Assembly: GCA_002293105.1 (NCBI GenBank)
Contig: DBCP01000147.1
Coordinates: forward strand, 10,027-30,708
Reading direction: 5' to 3'
DNA length: 20,682 bases
Source of the DNA: Bacteroidetes bacterium UBA955
Lineage (GTDB): Bacteria; Bacteroidota; Bacteroidia; NS11-12g; UBA955
The notes beneath the pieces were generated by a model. It did no database searches. It was not told the DNA's origin and worked only from the letters and a program-made list of their open reading frames with translations. This document shows positions 1-7,014 of the stretch, piece after piece; position 1 is the stretch's first letter; each line of letters opens with the position of its first letter. The translations under genes were made by a program, and so were the position numbers.

Positions 1-470
1 TTGCCATAATCGCCGATGCCTTTCACCACGCCTTTCACCAACCATTGCGTACGATCTGTAGCGATATTTCCAAAGCGAAGCGAGTTTAACTGGGCGATGG
101 GTCTTGCGCCCATGGAAAAAATATCACGGTTAATTCCACCCACACCGGTTGCTGCACCTTGGTAGGGCTCGATGGCGCTTGGGTGGTTATGGCTTTCAAT
201 TTTAAAGCAGCAGGCCAATCCATCACCTATATCGACCAAGCCCGCATTCTCTTCGCCGGCTTCCGCCAACATTTTCGAGCCTGATTTGGGCAATGTCTTT
301 AACCAAACGATGGAGTTCTTATAACTACAATGTTCACTCCACATCACGGAGTACACCGAGATCTCGGTAAAATTGGGTTGACGACCGAGAATGTCGCAAA
401 TTTTGTGAAATTCTTCTTCCAACAGTCCCAACTGTTTGGCTTGTTCTACGGTGGCGGGTTGATGTACCAT
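1..470 (-). CDS. purL: Phosphoribosylformylglycinamidine synthase PurL (N-terminal part, cut by window edge)
   Basis: PurL catalyses the ATP-dependent conversion of FGAR to FGAM in de novo purine synthesis, in the cytoplasm. About 156 N-terminal residues are visible; the rest lies beyond base 1. The residues [12 protein letters not shown] carry the conserved His (about residue 47) of the family's N-terminal region, followed by [20 protein letters not shown] and [13 protein letters not shown], both hallmark PurL motifs around the nucleotide/substrate site. The N-terminus ([16 protein letters not shown]) is that of the short, multi-subunit PurL type that works with PurS and PurQ, not the long fused enzyme. 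The ATG at 468-470 is chosen because it matches the family start and lies 6 bases after a TAATTTTG box. It is downstream of the T9SS-sorted protein on the same strand, but that box suggests its own promoter. Family assignment is secure; total length is unknown. Confidence 0.95.
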   Translation of the reverse strand, partial: MVHQPATVEQAKQLGLLEEEFHKICDILGRQPNFTEISVYSVMWSEHCSYKNSIVWLKTLPKSGSKMLAEAGEENAGLVDIGDGLACCFKIESHNHPSAIEPYQGAATGVGGINRDIFSMGARPIAQLNSLRFGNIATDRTQWLVKGVVKGIGDYG

Positions 471-476
471 GTGGCA

Positions 477-484
477 CAAAATTA
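477..484 (-). promoter_or_regulatory. Candidate -7 box for purL (TAATTTTG)
   Basis: On the minus strand this reads TAATTTTG, a perfect match to the Bacteroidota -7 consensus TAnnTTTG. Only 6 bases separate it from the purL ATG, so the transcript would be leaderless or nearly so. I see no TTG at the usual -33 distance, so the call rests on the -7 box and its position. Confidence 0.45.
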
Positions 485-546
485 CAACACCCAACGCGGA
501 GGAGAAAATAACTTTTAGAGAGTTTTTAACACTACTTACCCACTTT

Positions 547-2667
547 CTAACGCATCAACAACACGTTTCCAGAAATGGTCTTGCGACGAACGCGGTCTCC
601 CGTCTTCAATTCGTAGCGATAGATGTAGTTGTAAAGGCCTTCTTGACACAATGCGCCTTGGAAATAACCATCCCACTCATAACTTCCGTCAGAATCACTG
701 TCGAAAATCTTTTCACCCCAACGATTGTAAATTCTGAACATAGTTGGGTTGGCGCCGCGACCAAAAATCTTGAAGGTTTCATTCCTACCGTCACCATTGG
801 GTGTAAAGGCAGTAGGGACAAACAAATCACAATCGCCAGGAATCAAATTCACAACCACGTCATCGGATGCACTGCCACAAGCATTTGAAACGGTAACAGT
901 GTAGGTTCCTGCCACGTTCACATAAATGACAGTATCGGTTGAGCCTGTACTCCAAAGGATGTTGGTATTGGGCATGTAGGGCGCTACCAATTTCACAATA
1001 GAACCTTGACACAAAATGGTATCCATGGGCAATGTTACCATTGGAGCGGTATTCACTCGAATATTGATAGAATCCGAAGCGATACAACCGCTATTATTCA
1101 CAACAGCACCAAATGTACCTGCTGCAGCAACGGTTTTCACATTGGCCGAAGACCCATCGTTCCACAATACTGTACCGGGGATTGTGATGGTTAAATCCAA
1201 TGTTGCACCATCGCACAAGGTTGTATCCTTACCCAAATACAAGGTGGGTTTGGGCTGAATGGTAATGGTTTGGGTTGAACTATCAGGGCAATATTGATCG
1301 GTAACAACGTATTTAATCTTTATCATCCCTGTAGATGATGGTTGAAAGGTGTTTCCAGTGAAAGATTGTCCGTAAAAAACACCACCAGCGGTTGTGGGTG
1401 TCAGTGTAATGGCTGGACCACCTTGACAAGCGGTTGCTGGCAAACCGGTAAACGAGGGATTTACATTGGGTCTAACCTTTACGATAATCGTATCGATACC
1501 AGAGCAGCCATCTACACTCGTAGCTTCGTGAATGATGGGATAATCGCCCACCGCAGCGAAACTTCTTGAAATGGTTTTGGTGGTACCCGTGATACCTCCA
1601 CCCAAATCCCAACGGAATGATATCAAACCCGGAAATCTGTTGTCAAAGTCAAATTTGTTGCCCGCCAAACATTGAATACTATCATTGATTGATATACCGC
1701 TGGAAGGACTCGGCACTACCCGAACCCACATGTTGGCCGTATCCGTACAACCCGTTGGAAGATTATCGTATAGTGTTTCGCTTTTGTAATGAATGCGATA
1801 TTTGCCTGGTTTTGCGTACGACTTACTTGGATTCGGAATGGTTGCACTATCGTCATCCGCAAAGTACCACGTACGGATGTATGCGCATTTCGGAATTTTC
1901 GCCAATTGGGTATTGTCGTCGAGTTTGAAAATATGTCCTTCAAAACACTGTACCGTATCAGCATTTTTTTCAAAGGGTTTGCTTACGGGACGAGGAACGA
2001 TAAATATCGACTTGGTAGAGGTAGCTACATCGACACAACCCAACGCGGGTGATGCGACGAGGTTTACGGTAAAGTTTCCACCTTTATTGTATGTGTGCGT
2101 AATATTCACCCCCGTATCCTGGGTACCATCGCCAAAAATCCAAGTGTATTTGATCCATCCAAAGGTAGCAGTACTGGTATTTGTGAAAGTAATCTTGTTC
2201 GACTTCTCACAACTGTCTTGGGTGCCTTTGAAACTAAAGCCCATCACAAGATTGTTTGTTTTGAAGCTTACCGTTGCAGATTTTGACGTGAGGTAATCAG
2301 GACCTGCGCCATCGTGCTCAAATACGGTTACATAATATTGTGTATTGGGTTTGAGGCCGGTTACTGTACAGTTGTTTGTGATGTTGTTAAATACCACAAA
2401 ATTGCCTGTCCCTATTTCTTGACCCGTACCAAAAACCGAATTACTCAAGTAAGATGAATTGTCGGAAGGAGTCGCGTTCACCGAACTGCCCTCTTTCATT
2501 AAAACAATCCTCCAAGATCCGTTGCCTGATGTCCAGGTCAATTGAACCGTTTTACAAGTGATTGTTCCTGCAGCCAAATTCGATGCAGCAGTGGTTGGCT
2601 CTGCACCATAAACAGACACTGCGCACCACGCATTCAAACACAACAAGAGCAGCAGCTTTCTGAGCAT
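547..2667 (-). CDS. Secreted FN3/PKD-repeat protein with T9SS type B sorting domain
   Basis: Predicted surface or extracellular protein of 706 residues. A signal peptide ([21 protein letters not shown]) is followed by an FN3-like domain (about residues 25-138), PKD-type domains (about 142-225, 238-320, 328-400), then Ig-like repeats with the pattern 'DTTLC.G...LW' and 'GTYTVTV...C' (about 410-610). The last ~90 residues are the gliding-motility type sorting domain: [30 protein letters not shown] and a final GNVLLMR. In known systems this directs export by the T9SS and attachment to the cell surface. The start is set at the ATG 2665-2667; an in-frame TTG 18 bases upstream lies inside a -7 promoter box and would add MAINLV before the signal peptide. 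No PorP/SprF partner is adjacent, unlike the other such protein here. Its ligand or role (adhesion is common for the class) cannot be told from sequence. Confidence 0.88.
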   Translation of the reverse strand: MLRKLLLLLCLNAWCAVSVYGAEPTTAASNLAAGTITCKTVQLTWTSGNGSWRIVLMKEGSSVNATPSDNSSYLSNSVFGTGQEIGTGNFVVFNNITNNCTVTGLKPNTQYYVTVFEHDGAGPDYLTSKSATVSFKTNNLVMGFSFKGTQDSCEKSNKITFTNTSTATFGWIKYTWIFGDGTQDTGVNITHTYNKGGNFTVNLVASPALGCVDVATSTKSIFIVPRPVSKPFEKNADTVQCFEGHIFKLDDNTQLAKIPKCAYIRTWYFADDDSATIPNPSKSYAKPGKYRIHYKSETLYDNLPTGCTDTANMWVRVVPSPSSGISINDSIQCLAGNKFDFDNRFPGLISFRWDLGGGITGTTKTISRSFAAVGDYPIIHEATSVDGCSGIDTIIVKVRPNVNPSFTGLPATACQGGPAITLTPTTAGGVFYGQSFTGNTFQPSSTGMIKIKYVVTDQYCPDSSTQTITIQPKPTLYLGKDTTLCDGATLDLTITIPGTVLWNDGSSANVKTVAAAGTFGAVVNNSGCIASDSINIRVNTAPMVTLPMDTILCQGSIVKLVAPYMPNTNILWSTGSTDTVIYVNVAGTYTVTVSNACGSASDDVVVNLIPGDCDLFVPTAFTPNGDGRNETFKIFGRGANPTMFRIYNRWGEKIFDSDSDGSYEWDGYFQGALCQEGLYNYIYRYELKTGDRVRRKTISGNVLLMR

Positions 2668-2682
2668 CACCAAATTAATTGC

Positions 2683-2713
2683 CAAAATTACAACTTACAG
2701 ACAACTAATACAA
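2683..2713 (-). promoter_or_regulatory. Candidate promoter of the FN3/PKD surface protein
   Basis: On the minus strand a TTG (2711-2713) is followed after 20 bases by TAATTTTG (2683-2690), matching the Bacteroidota pattern TTG-N17-23-TAnnTTTG. Transcription should begin around 2677-2679, about 10 bases before the ATG at 2667. This is the only promoter in the window where I can place both boxes. It argues against the TTG codon at 2685 as the start, since that codon is part of the -7 box. Confidence 0.55.
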
Positions 2714-2842
2714 CGACAATGTTGCCATGAGTGTTTGTTAATTTCCTAAATACTGGACAAAAACCCTCAATCAAAGAGCCTTTTTGCATTTTTTGCATCG
2801 ATATCAAGAATTCAATGCGTCTCCAAAATCCACCGATGCGGA

Positions 2843-2850
2843 TAACTTTG
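2843..2850 (+). promoter_or_regulatory. Candidate -7 box for the ftsX operon (TAACTTTG)
   Basis: TAACTTTG is a perfect match to TAnnTTTG and lies 47 bases before the ftsX ATG. No TTG is visible at the expected -33 distance. It would drive the four-gene set ending at 5502. Confidence 0.4.
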
Positions 2851-2897
2851 GTTTTGCAGACATCGAAAATCGTTGCATCTTCGCATAGAATCACACA

Positions 2898-3770
2898 ATG
2901 ACAAATACCCGAAGAAAACCCAGTGCTTGGCCTTCTATTATATCGCTATCTGCGGTAATGTTCATGCTGGGATTGCTTGGATTTTCATTGATTGGATTTC
3001 AAGGTTTGAGCAAACACTTGATGGAAAGCTCAAGTATCGATTTATACTTTTTGGATGGCACTACCCCTGCCCAAGTAAAGGCCACCGAGAATAAATTGCA
3101 ACAAGAACCTTGGGTTAAAAGCACTAAATACATCACACCTGAAGAGGGATTGAAAGAAATGGGCGACAAATACGATGGTGAAATTCTCGCGTTTGCAGAA
3201 AATATCGCCCTGCCCTTGAGTTTGGAAATTTACCCTAAATCGGAATACGCCAATATTGCATTTATCGACAAAGAATCTAAGCATTTGCGTACACTTCCAC
3301 TGATTGAGGATGTGATATACCAGCGAAATTGGGTGGAGAACATGACGGCGAACGTACAAAGACTGCAGTTGGTTTTTGGTGCTGCATCGGTGATTGCGAT
3401 TTTTATTGCCATCGCCTTGATTCAAAGTGCAACCCGACTCAGCATTTTCGCCAACCGCTTTTTGATCAAGAGCATGCAACTTGTGGGCGCAACCAATACT
3501 TTTATCGTAAAGCCATATGTGCTCAATTTTGTGCGACATTCACTGATTGCGATACCCATCGCCATGGGATTGTTATTGACGGTATTTTACGGATTACCCA
3601 ACCTATTTGAAGACTTTGCCATCATCCAAGACTTCACCAAGCACGTGGCCATGAATGAATTGTTGATTATTTGTGTTTCCGTGTCGATATTTGGATTAAT
3701 TTTGGCATCGTTCGGCAGTTGGTTGAGTACCCGTCGCTACTTAAGAACCAAAATCGAAAACCTATACTAA
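2898..3770 (+). CDS. ftsX: Cell division protein FtsX
   Basis: FtsX is the inner-membrane partner of the ATPase FtsE and links divisome activity to peptidoglycan hydrolases across the membrane. At 290 residues the length is normal. It shows the FtsX layout: a short cytoplasmic N-terminus, one membrane segment (about 13-34), a periplasmic domain (about 35-150), then three membrane segments (about 155-178, 210-235, 254-274). The stretch LIKSMQLVGAT is the typical FtsX-family cytoplasmic loop, and the protein ends in the common TRRYLR pattern. The ATG at 2898 gives the expected short N-terminus. It is first of a tight plus-strand set; the DUF3098 gene begins 5 bases after its stop. No ftsE lies in the window, which is usual in Bacteroidota, where ftsE is often elsewhere. 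Confidence 0.93.
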   Translation: MTNTRRKPSAWPSIISLSAVMFMLGLLGFSLIGFQGLSKHLMESSSIDLYFLDGTTPAQVKATENKLQQEPWVKSTKYITPEEGLKEMGDKYDGEILAFAENIALPLSLEIYPKSEYANIAFIDKESKHLRTLPLIEDVIYQRNWVENMTANVQRLQLVFGAASVIAIFIAIALIQSATRLSIFANRFLIKSMQLVGATNTFIVKPYVLNFVRHSLIAIPIAMGLLLTVFYGLPNLFEDFAIIQDFTKHVAMNELLIICVSVSIFGLILASFGSWLSTRRYLRTKIENLY

Positions 3771-3775
3771 GAATC

Positions 3776-4015
3776 ATGAGTGCGTTAAAAAATAAAACAG
3801 CTAAACCTGAATCAAAAGTCCAACCGATGTTGTTTGGCCCAATGAACTATATCCTCACCGGGGTTTCAATTTTGGTATTGGTTATTGGATTCGCTTTGAT
3901 GTCTGGCACAGAAGACATTTACAACAGCACAAAATTAACCGTGGCACCGATTGTGGTGTTTTTGGGATTTTTGCTTGGAATCGTAGCCATTTTCTACAAG
4001 AAAAAATCTGCCTAA
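3776..4015 (+). CDS. DUF3098 family small membrane protein
   Basis: A 79-residue protein with two membrane segments (about 24-42 and 56-74), a basic N-terminus and a KKKSA tail, so both ends are probably cytoplasmic. The region PMNYILTGVSILVLVIGF and the following 'LMSG.ED.YN' match what I know of DUF3098. The function is unknown. Its place between ftsX and uppP (gaps of 5 and 3 bases) is a recurring Bacteroidota arrangement and suggests a role in division or cell-wall precursor recycling; this is inference. The ATG at 3776 is preferred: a longer open frame from 3671 would overlap the 3' end of ftsX and add a non-family leader. Confidence 0.85.
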   Translation: MSALKNKTAKPESKVQPMLFGPMNYILTGVSILVLVIGFALMSGTEDIYNSTKLTVAPIVVFLGFLLGIVAIFYKKKSA

Positions 4016-4018
4016 TCC

Positions 4019-4789
4019 ATGAATTGGATTGAGAATTTGATTCTCAGTGTGGTTGAAGGACTCACAGAATTTCTCCCTGTGAGCAGTACTGGCCATCTCA
4101 TGCTTACCCGCGAATGGATGGGCATGGGTCCAGATGAACACGAAACTTACCTTATCGCCATACAATTCGGCGCGATAGTGAGTGTTCTTACCTTGTATTG
4201 GAAGAAGTTTTTCAGCGCCGCTGCCTGGAAATTATACCCAATCTTATTGATGGGATTTATTCCAGCGGCAGTGTTGGGATTTCTCTTCGATGACCTACTA
4301 GAACAAATGCTCAAAGCCCCTTGGATTCCCGGAATCACGTTGATTGTCTTTGGTTTTGTATTGCTCAAAATCGAAAAACTTTTCCCGCCAGGGAATAAAG
4401 AAATTGAAGACCTCAAACCCATAGACTGTATCAAAATTGGATTGTTTCAGTGCTTGGCGATGATCCCTGGGGTAAGTCGTTCCGCCGCCACCATCGCGGG
4501 TGGTTTGCAAGGAAAACTAAGTCGGCATGCCGCAACAGAATTTTCATTCTTATTGGCCCTTCCTACCCTGGCAGCGGCGGGCGGGTACAAATTACTGAAG
4601 AACTGGGACAGCCTTACAACAAACCAGCTCAACGACATTGTCCTAGGCAACGTCATCAGTTTCATCACAGCCTTTTTTGCCGTTAAATTCTTCATTCAGT
4701 ACATTCAATCCAAAGGTTTTGCGTTGTTTGGATACTATCGGATTGCATTGGGCAGTATTTTCTTGATTTATTGGTTTTTCATTAAATAA
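4019..4789 (+). CDS. uppP: Undecaprenyl-diphosphate phosphatase UppP (BacA)
   Basis: Removes a phosphate from undecaprenyl diphosphate to regenerate the lipid carrier of peptidoglycan and other surface polymers; an integral inner-membrane enzyme whose overproduction gives bacitracin resistance in other bacteria. The 256 residues carry both family motifs: VEGLTEFLPVSSTGHL near the N-terminus, with Glu13 and Glu17 of the E-x3-E motif and His26, and PGVSRS (about residues 150-155) with the catalytic-site Arg154. About seven or eight hydrophobic segments are visible. The ATG at 4019 places the first motif at the usual distance. It lies 3 bases after the DUF3098 stop and 2 bases before the next gene, so co-transcription is very likely. 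Confidence 0.96.
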   Translation: MNWIENLILSVVEGLTEFLPVSSTGHLMLTREWMGMGPDEHETYLIAIQFGAIVSVLTLYWKKFFSAAAWKLYPILLMGFIPAAVLGFLFDDLLEQMLKAPWIPGITLIVFGFVLLKIEKLFPPGNKEIEDLKPIDCIKIGLFQCLAMIPGVSRSAATIAGGLQGKLSRHAATEFSFLLALPTLAAAGGYKLLKNWDSLTTNQLNDIVLGNVISFITAFFAVKFFIQYIQSKGFALFGYYRIALGSIFLIYWFFIK

Positions 4790-4791
4790 CG

Positions 4792-5502
4792 ATGAAACGC
4801 GTTATAGGTGCGCTGCTTGTTTCACTGAATTTGTCGGTGACTGAAGGACAGAGAACCTTGCATACATCACATTCTTTGTATCAAACATCGATGTCTGTTG
4901 CGCCAAAGCCTTTGGCTTTGGCTAGACTCAAATACAATGGCGGTGGCGATTGGTACAGCAGTAGAACTGCGCTCACCAACTTGGCCAAGTTTGCCAATCA
5001 ACAATTGCAAACGCAATTCGCCACTACAGAATCGTTGGTTGAAGTTGGATCCTCCGATTTATTTCGGTACCCTTTTATTTTCATGACAGGACATGGCAAT
5101 GTGGTCTTTTCCGAAACAGAGGCATCGAACCTGAGAAACTACCTCGTCAGTGGCGGATTCTTGCATATTTGCGACAATTTCGGGATGGACCCATTTGTGA
5201 AACGCGAAATGAAAAAGGTATTCCCCGAACTAACCTTTCAAATAGTCCCATTCTCCCACCCCATTTATCACGGGGCTTACAACTTCCCATCCGGCTTGCC
5301 CAAAGTGCATGAGCACGAAGGAAAACCACCCGTGGGCTACGGTTTATTTTGGGAAGGAAAACTCATTTGTTTTTACGATTACGAATGTGATTTGGGGAAT
5401 GGCTGGGAAGATCCCGAAGTGTATAAGGACAGTGAAGCCGTTAGACAGCAAGCATTGCGTATGGGGGCGAATCTCATTCAGTACGCCTTTACCCAAAAAT
5501 AA
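4792..5502 (+). CDS. DUF4159 domain protein, probably exported
   Basis: A 236-residue protein with a weak signal-peptide-like N-terminus (MKRVIGALLVSLNLSVTEG), so a periplasmic site is likely but not certain. From about residue 40 to the end it matches DUF4159, a domain with a glutamine-amidotransferase-like fold: 'ARLKYNGGGDWY' at its start, 'YPFIFMTGHGNVVFSETE', 'LRNYLVSGGFLHICDNFG' and 'FSHPIYHGAY'. The biochemical role is unknown; DUF4159 is often found near MoxR/VWA (BatA-type) gene clusters. It starts 2 bases after the uppP stop and is the last gene before a strong terminator candidate. The position after uppP is where truB often stands in this neighbourhood in other Bacteroidota (from memory, not checked). 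Confidence 0.85.
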   Translation: MKRVIGALLVSLNLSVTEGQRTLHTSHSLYQTSMSVAPKPLALARLKYNGGGDWYSSRTALTNLAKFANQQLQTQFATTESLVEVGSSDLFRYPFIFMTGHGNVVFSETEASNLRNYLVSGGFLHICDNFGMDPFVKREMKKVFPELTFQIVPFSHPIYHGAYNFPSGLPKVHEHEGKPPVGYGLFWEGKLICFYDYECDLGNGWEDPEVYKDSEAVRQQALRMGANLIQYAFTQK

Positions 5503-5520
5503 TACGTGTGATTCAACAAC

Positions 5521-5553
5521 ACAATAAACGCCAAGACAATGGGTGTTTATTGT
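5521..5553. repeat. Hairpin downstream of the DUF4159 gene
   Basis: An inverted repeat with 12-base arms (5521-5532 and 5542-5553, one G-T wobble) around a 9-base loop. It lies 18 bases after the DUF4159 stop and before the stronger hairpin at 5569-5600. No T-run follows it, so it may protect a 3' end or assist termination rather than terminate alone. Confidence 0.5.
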
Positions 5554-5568
5554 CGGATAGCCTGTAAC

Positions 5569-5600
5569 ATAGAAGGCCACGCATTCGCGTGGCCTTCTAT
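5569..5600. terminator. Bidirectional terminator candidate
   Basis: A perfect 14-base-pair stem (ATAGAAGGCCACGC and its complement) with the loop ATTC, centred between convergent genes. A short T-rich stretch follows on the plus strand. It should end the ftsX-DUF4159 transcript, and its symmetry lets it also act on the minus-strand run ending with the PorP/SprF gene. Confidence 0.75.
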
Positions 5601-5621
5601 CTTATTTAACCTTATCAAGTG

Positions 5622-7007
5622 TTATTTCACTTCACGTATCCATACCTGCGGTACAGCCGCTTCATAATAAAAAATACCGCGGTTCGCATCTTTCTCAGAG
5701 GCGAAATCCTTTAAATACACATAGTAACTCTTGTTGCTAGGATCATAAATCTTATAAGACAATACGCCTTTCTTGTACAAATCTTTGATCTGTTTGTTTG
5801 CTTTGGCTTCTGAGCTGTGTAACCCGGCTACCAAGTAGAATCCTGGCCCTGGTTTCACTTTCTCAATTGCTGGCAATTTAATTTTTGACGTATCGTTGCC
5901 CATACCCATGCTACGCATATCCTCCAAGCTGGTGATGGTCGCTTCTTTACTCATCCCAAATCCGCCGTTTCCTTCGCCATCTCCATTTTTGCCCTTTCCA
6001 GAGGAATTCACATTGGCACTGCCCTCACCATCTTCTCCTTCACCACCGTTGGCACTGTTCAAATCAGCATCCCCCTCACCATCATTGCCTGTACCACTTC
6101 TCGCACCACCACCCAATGCTGCAAAACCAATAAAGGTGTGGAACTCATGAGAATTACCGAGCGCGATACGCTGACCGCCTGTGGGGGTATTGTAGGAATA
6201 AGACACTTTAATATCGTCTTGTGGTGAGAAACCAATGTTGGCACCAATTTGTCCGATATCATTGCCACCTACACCCAACCAAAACTTGTCTTGGTACCAC
6301 ATCGAAACGTTGTATTGCACGCGGAAGTAGTTGAAATCATATGCACTGGCATATAGGGCCGGCTTCAACAACAAATCGTCGCCCAAATCAATGTTATAAC
6401 CCAACATCAAACTTCCTTGAGACTGCATTTGATAAGCCGCCGTATAATTGTAGTACACGTAATCAAAACGCGGCTTCGTTAAACGTGAAAATGCAAACCC
6501 AGCGAACCACTTCTCTCCATTCACGAAAGCCGAGGCACGCAAATCGGCACGGGTCACAGGAGGCGTCAACAGCAACGATTTGATAATTGGATCATTGCCA
6601 CTGATGTACACCGCCTTAGACATGTCAAAATTTTGCGATAGCGCACCCACACTCACACCCAAGTTCAAGTTGGTTGTACCCGCGATTGGAAATGAATAAG
6701 CATACGTAGCATAGGCATTGTGCATTTCTGAGAAACCTACACGCTCGCGCATGTAATACAAGCCGTAGCCCGTGTTCTTCGAAGGCACAGGCATCGCCAC
6801 GTTCAAAACAGTCGTTTGGGGCGAACCCGGAACGGCGGAGAACATTTTGTTATACAACAAGGTTACATGGCCTTGATCATGGGTATTCATCGCTGCGGGA
6901 TTGATCAATGAATAGTCCATATAAAACTGGTCAATTTTCGCACCCATTTGGGCGGTCAATCCACCAATGCAAAGGGCCAATGCCGAAATAATGGTAATTT
7001 TTTTCAT
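5622..7007 (-). CDS. PorP/SprF-type T9SS outer-membrane protein with SPOR-like C-terminus
   Basis: A 461-residue outer-membrane protein. After a signal peptide (MKKITIISALALCIGGLTAQ) residues about 24-298 match the PorP/SprF family: 'DQFYMDYSLINPAAMNTHDQG', the 'YNKMF...PGSPQTT' region and a beta-barrel pattern. Typical members are about 300-340 residues; this one adds a Gly/Asp/Glu/Asn-rich linker (about 299-351) containing a 17-residue tandem repeat, then a C-terminal domain (about 387-461). That domain has the SPOR look: 'GFYLVAGLHSSEAKANKQI', 'LYKKGVLSYKIYD', 'YYVYLKDF'. SPOR domains bind denuded peptidoglycan, so this protein may tether the outer membrane to the wall; that is inference. 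Known relatives such as SprF are needed for export or attachment of a partner T9SS protein. The partner is almost surely the PKD protein encoded 7 bases upstream. Confidence 0.88.
   Translation of the reverse strand: MKKITIISALALCIGGLTAQMGAKIDQFYMDYSLINPAAMNTHDQGHVTLLYNKMFSAVPGSPQTTVLNVAMPVPSKNTGYGLYYMRERVGFSEMHNAYATYAYSFPIAGTTNLNLGVSVGALSQNFDMSKAVYISGNDPIIKSLLLTPPVTRADLRASAFVNGEKWFAGFAFSRLTKPRFDYVYYNYTAAYQMQSQGSLMLGYNIDLGDDLLLKPALYASAYDFNYFRVQYNVSMWYQDKFWLGVGGNDIGQIGANIGFSPQDDIKVSYSYNTPTGGQRIALGNSHEFHTFIGFAALGGGARSGTGNDGEGDADLNSANGGEGEDGEGSANVNSSGKGKNGDGEGNGGFGMSKEATITSLEDMRSMGMGNDTSKIKLPAIEKVKPGPGFYLVAGLHSSEAKANKQIKDLYKKGVLSYKIYDPSNKSYYVYLKDFASEKDANRGIFYYEAAVPQVWIREVK
5994..6095 (-). repeat. 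51-base imperfect tandem repeat in the PorP/SprF linker
   Basis: Two 17-codon units encode GTGNDGEGDADLNSANG (residues 305-321) and GEGEDGEGSANVNSSGK (322-338). The shared core DGEG appears again at GDGEGNGGFG. The units are alike in DNA as well as protein, suggesting duplication. The linker is acidic and probably disordered. Confidence 0.75.
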
Positions 7008-7014
7008 CTTGTGC

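Larger units (their letters stand above)
2668..2897. other. Divergent intergenic region
   Basis: This 230-base gap separates the minus-strand surface-protein gene from the plus-strand ftsX operon. It holds the two opposing promoter candidates and a 9-base tandem repeat, TTTTTGCAT, at 2781-2789 and 2790-2798. No convincing small ORF or RNA gene was seen. An open frame on the minus strand (2688-2894) has no family resemblance I recognise. Confidence 0.6.

Noticed and set aside
1793..2296. A 167-residue open frame on the plus strand, antisense to the FN3/PKD protein
   Set aside because: It lies fully within a well-supported gene on the other strand and shows no recognisable domain or start context.
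2781..2798. Tandem TTTTTGCAT repeat as an operator
   Set aside because: Only two adjacent copies in a T-rich stretch; no symmetry or third site to support a binding role.
2688..2894. A 68-residue minus-strand frame filling the divergent intergenic region
   Set aside because: No family match I recognise, and the region is better explained by two promoters.
3042..3539. A 165-residue open frame antisense to ftsX
   Set aside because: Shadow of ftsX; Cys/His-rich composition comes from reading a conserved gene backwards.
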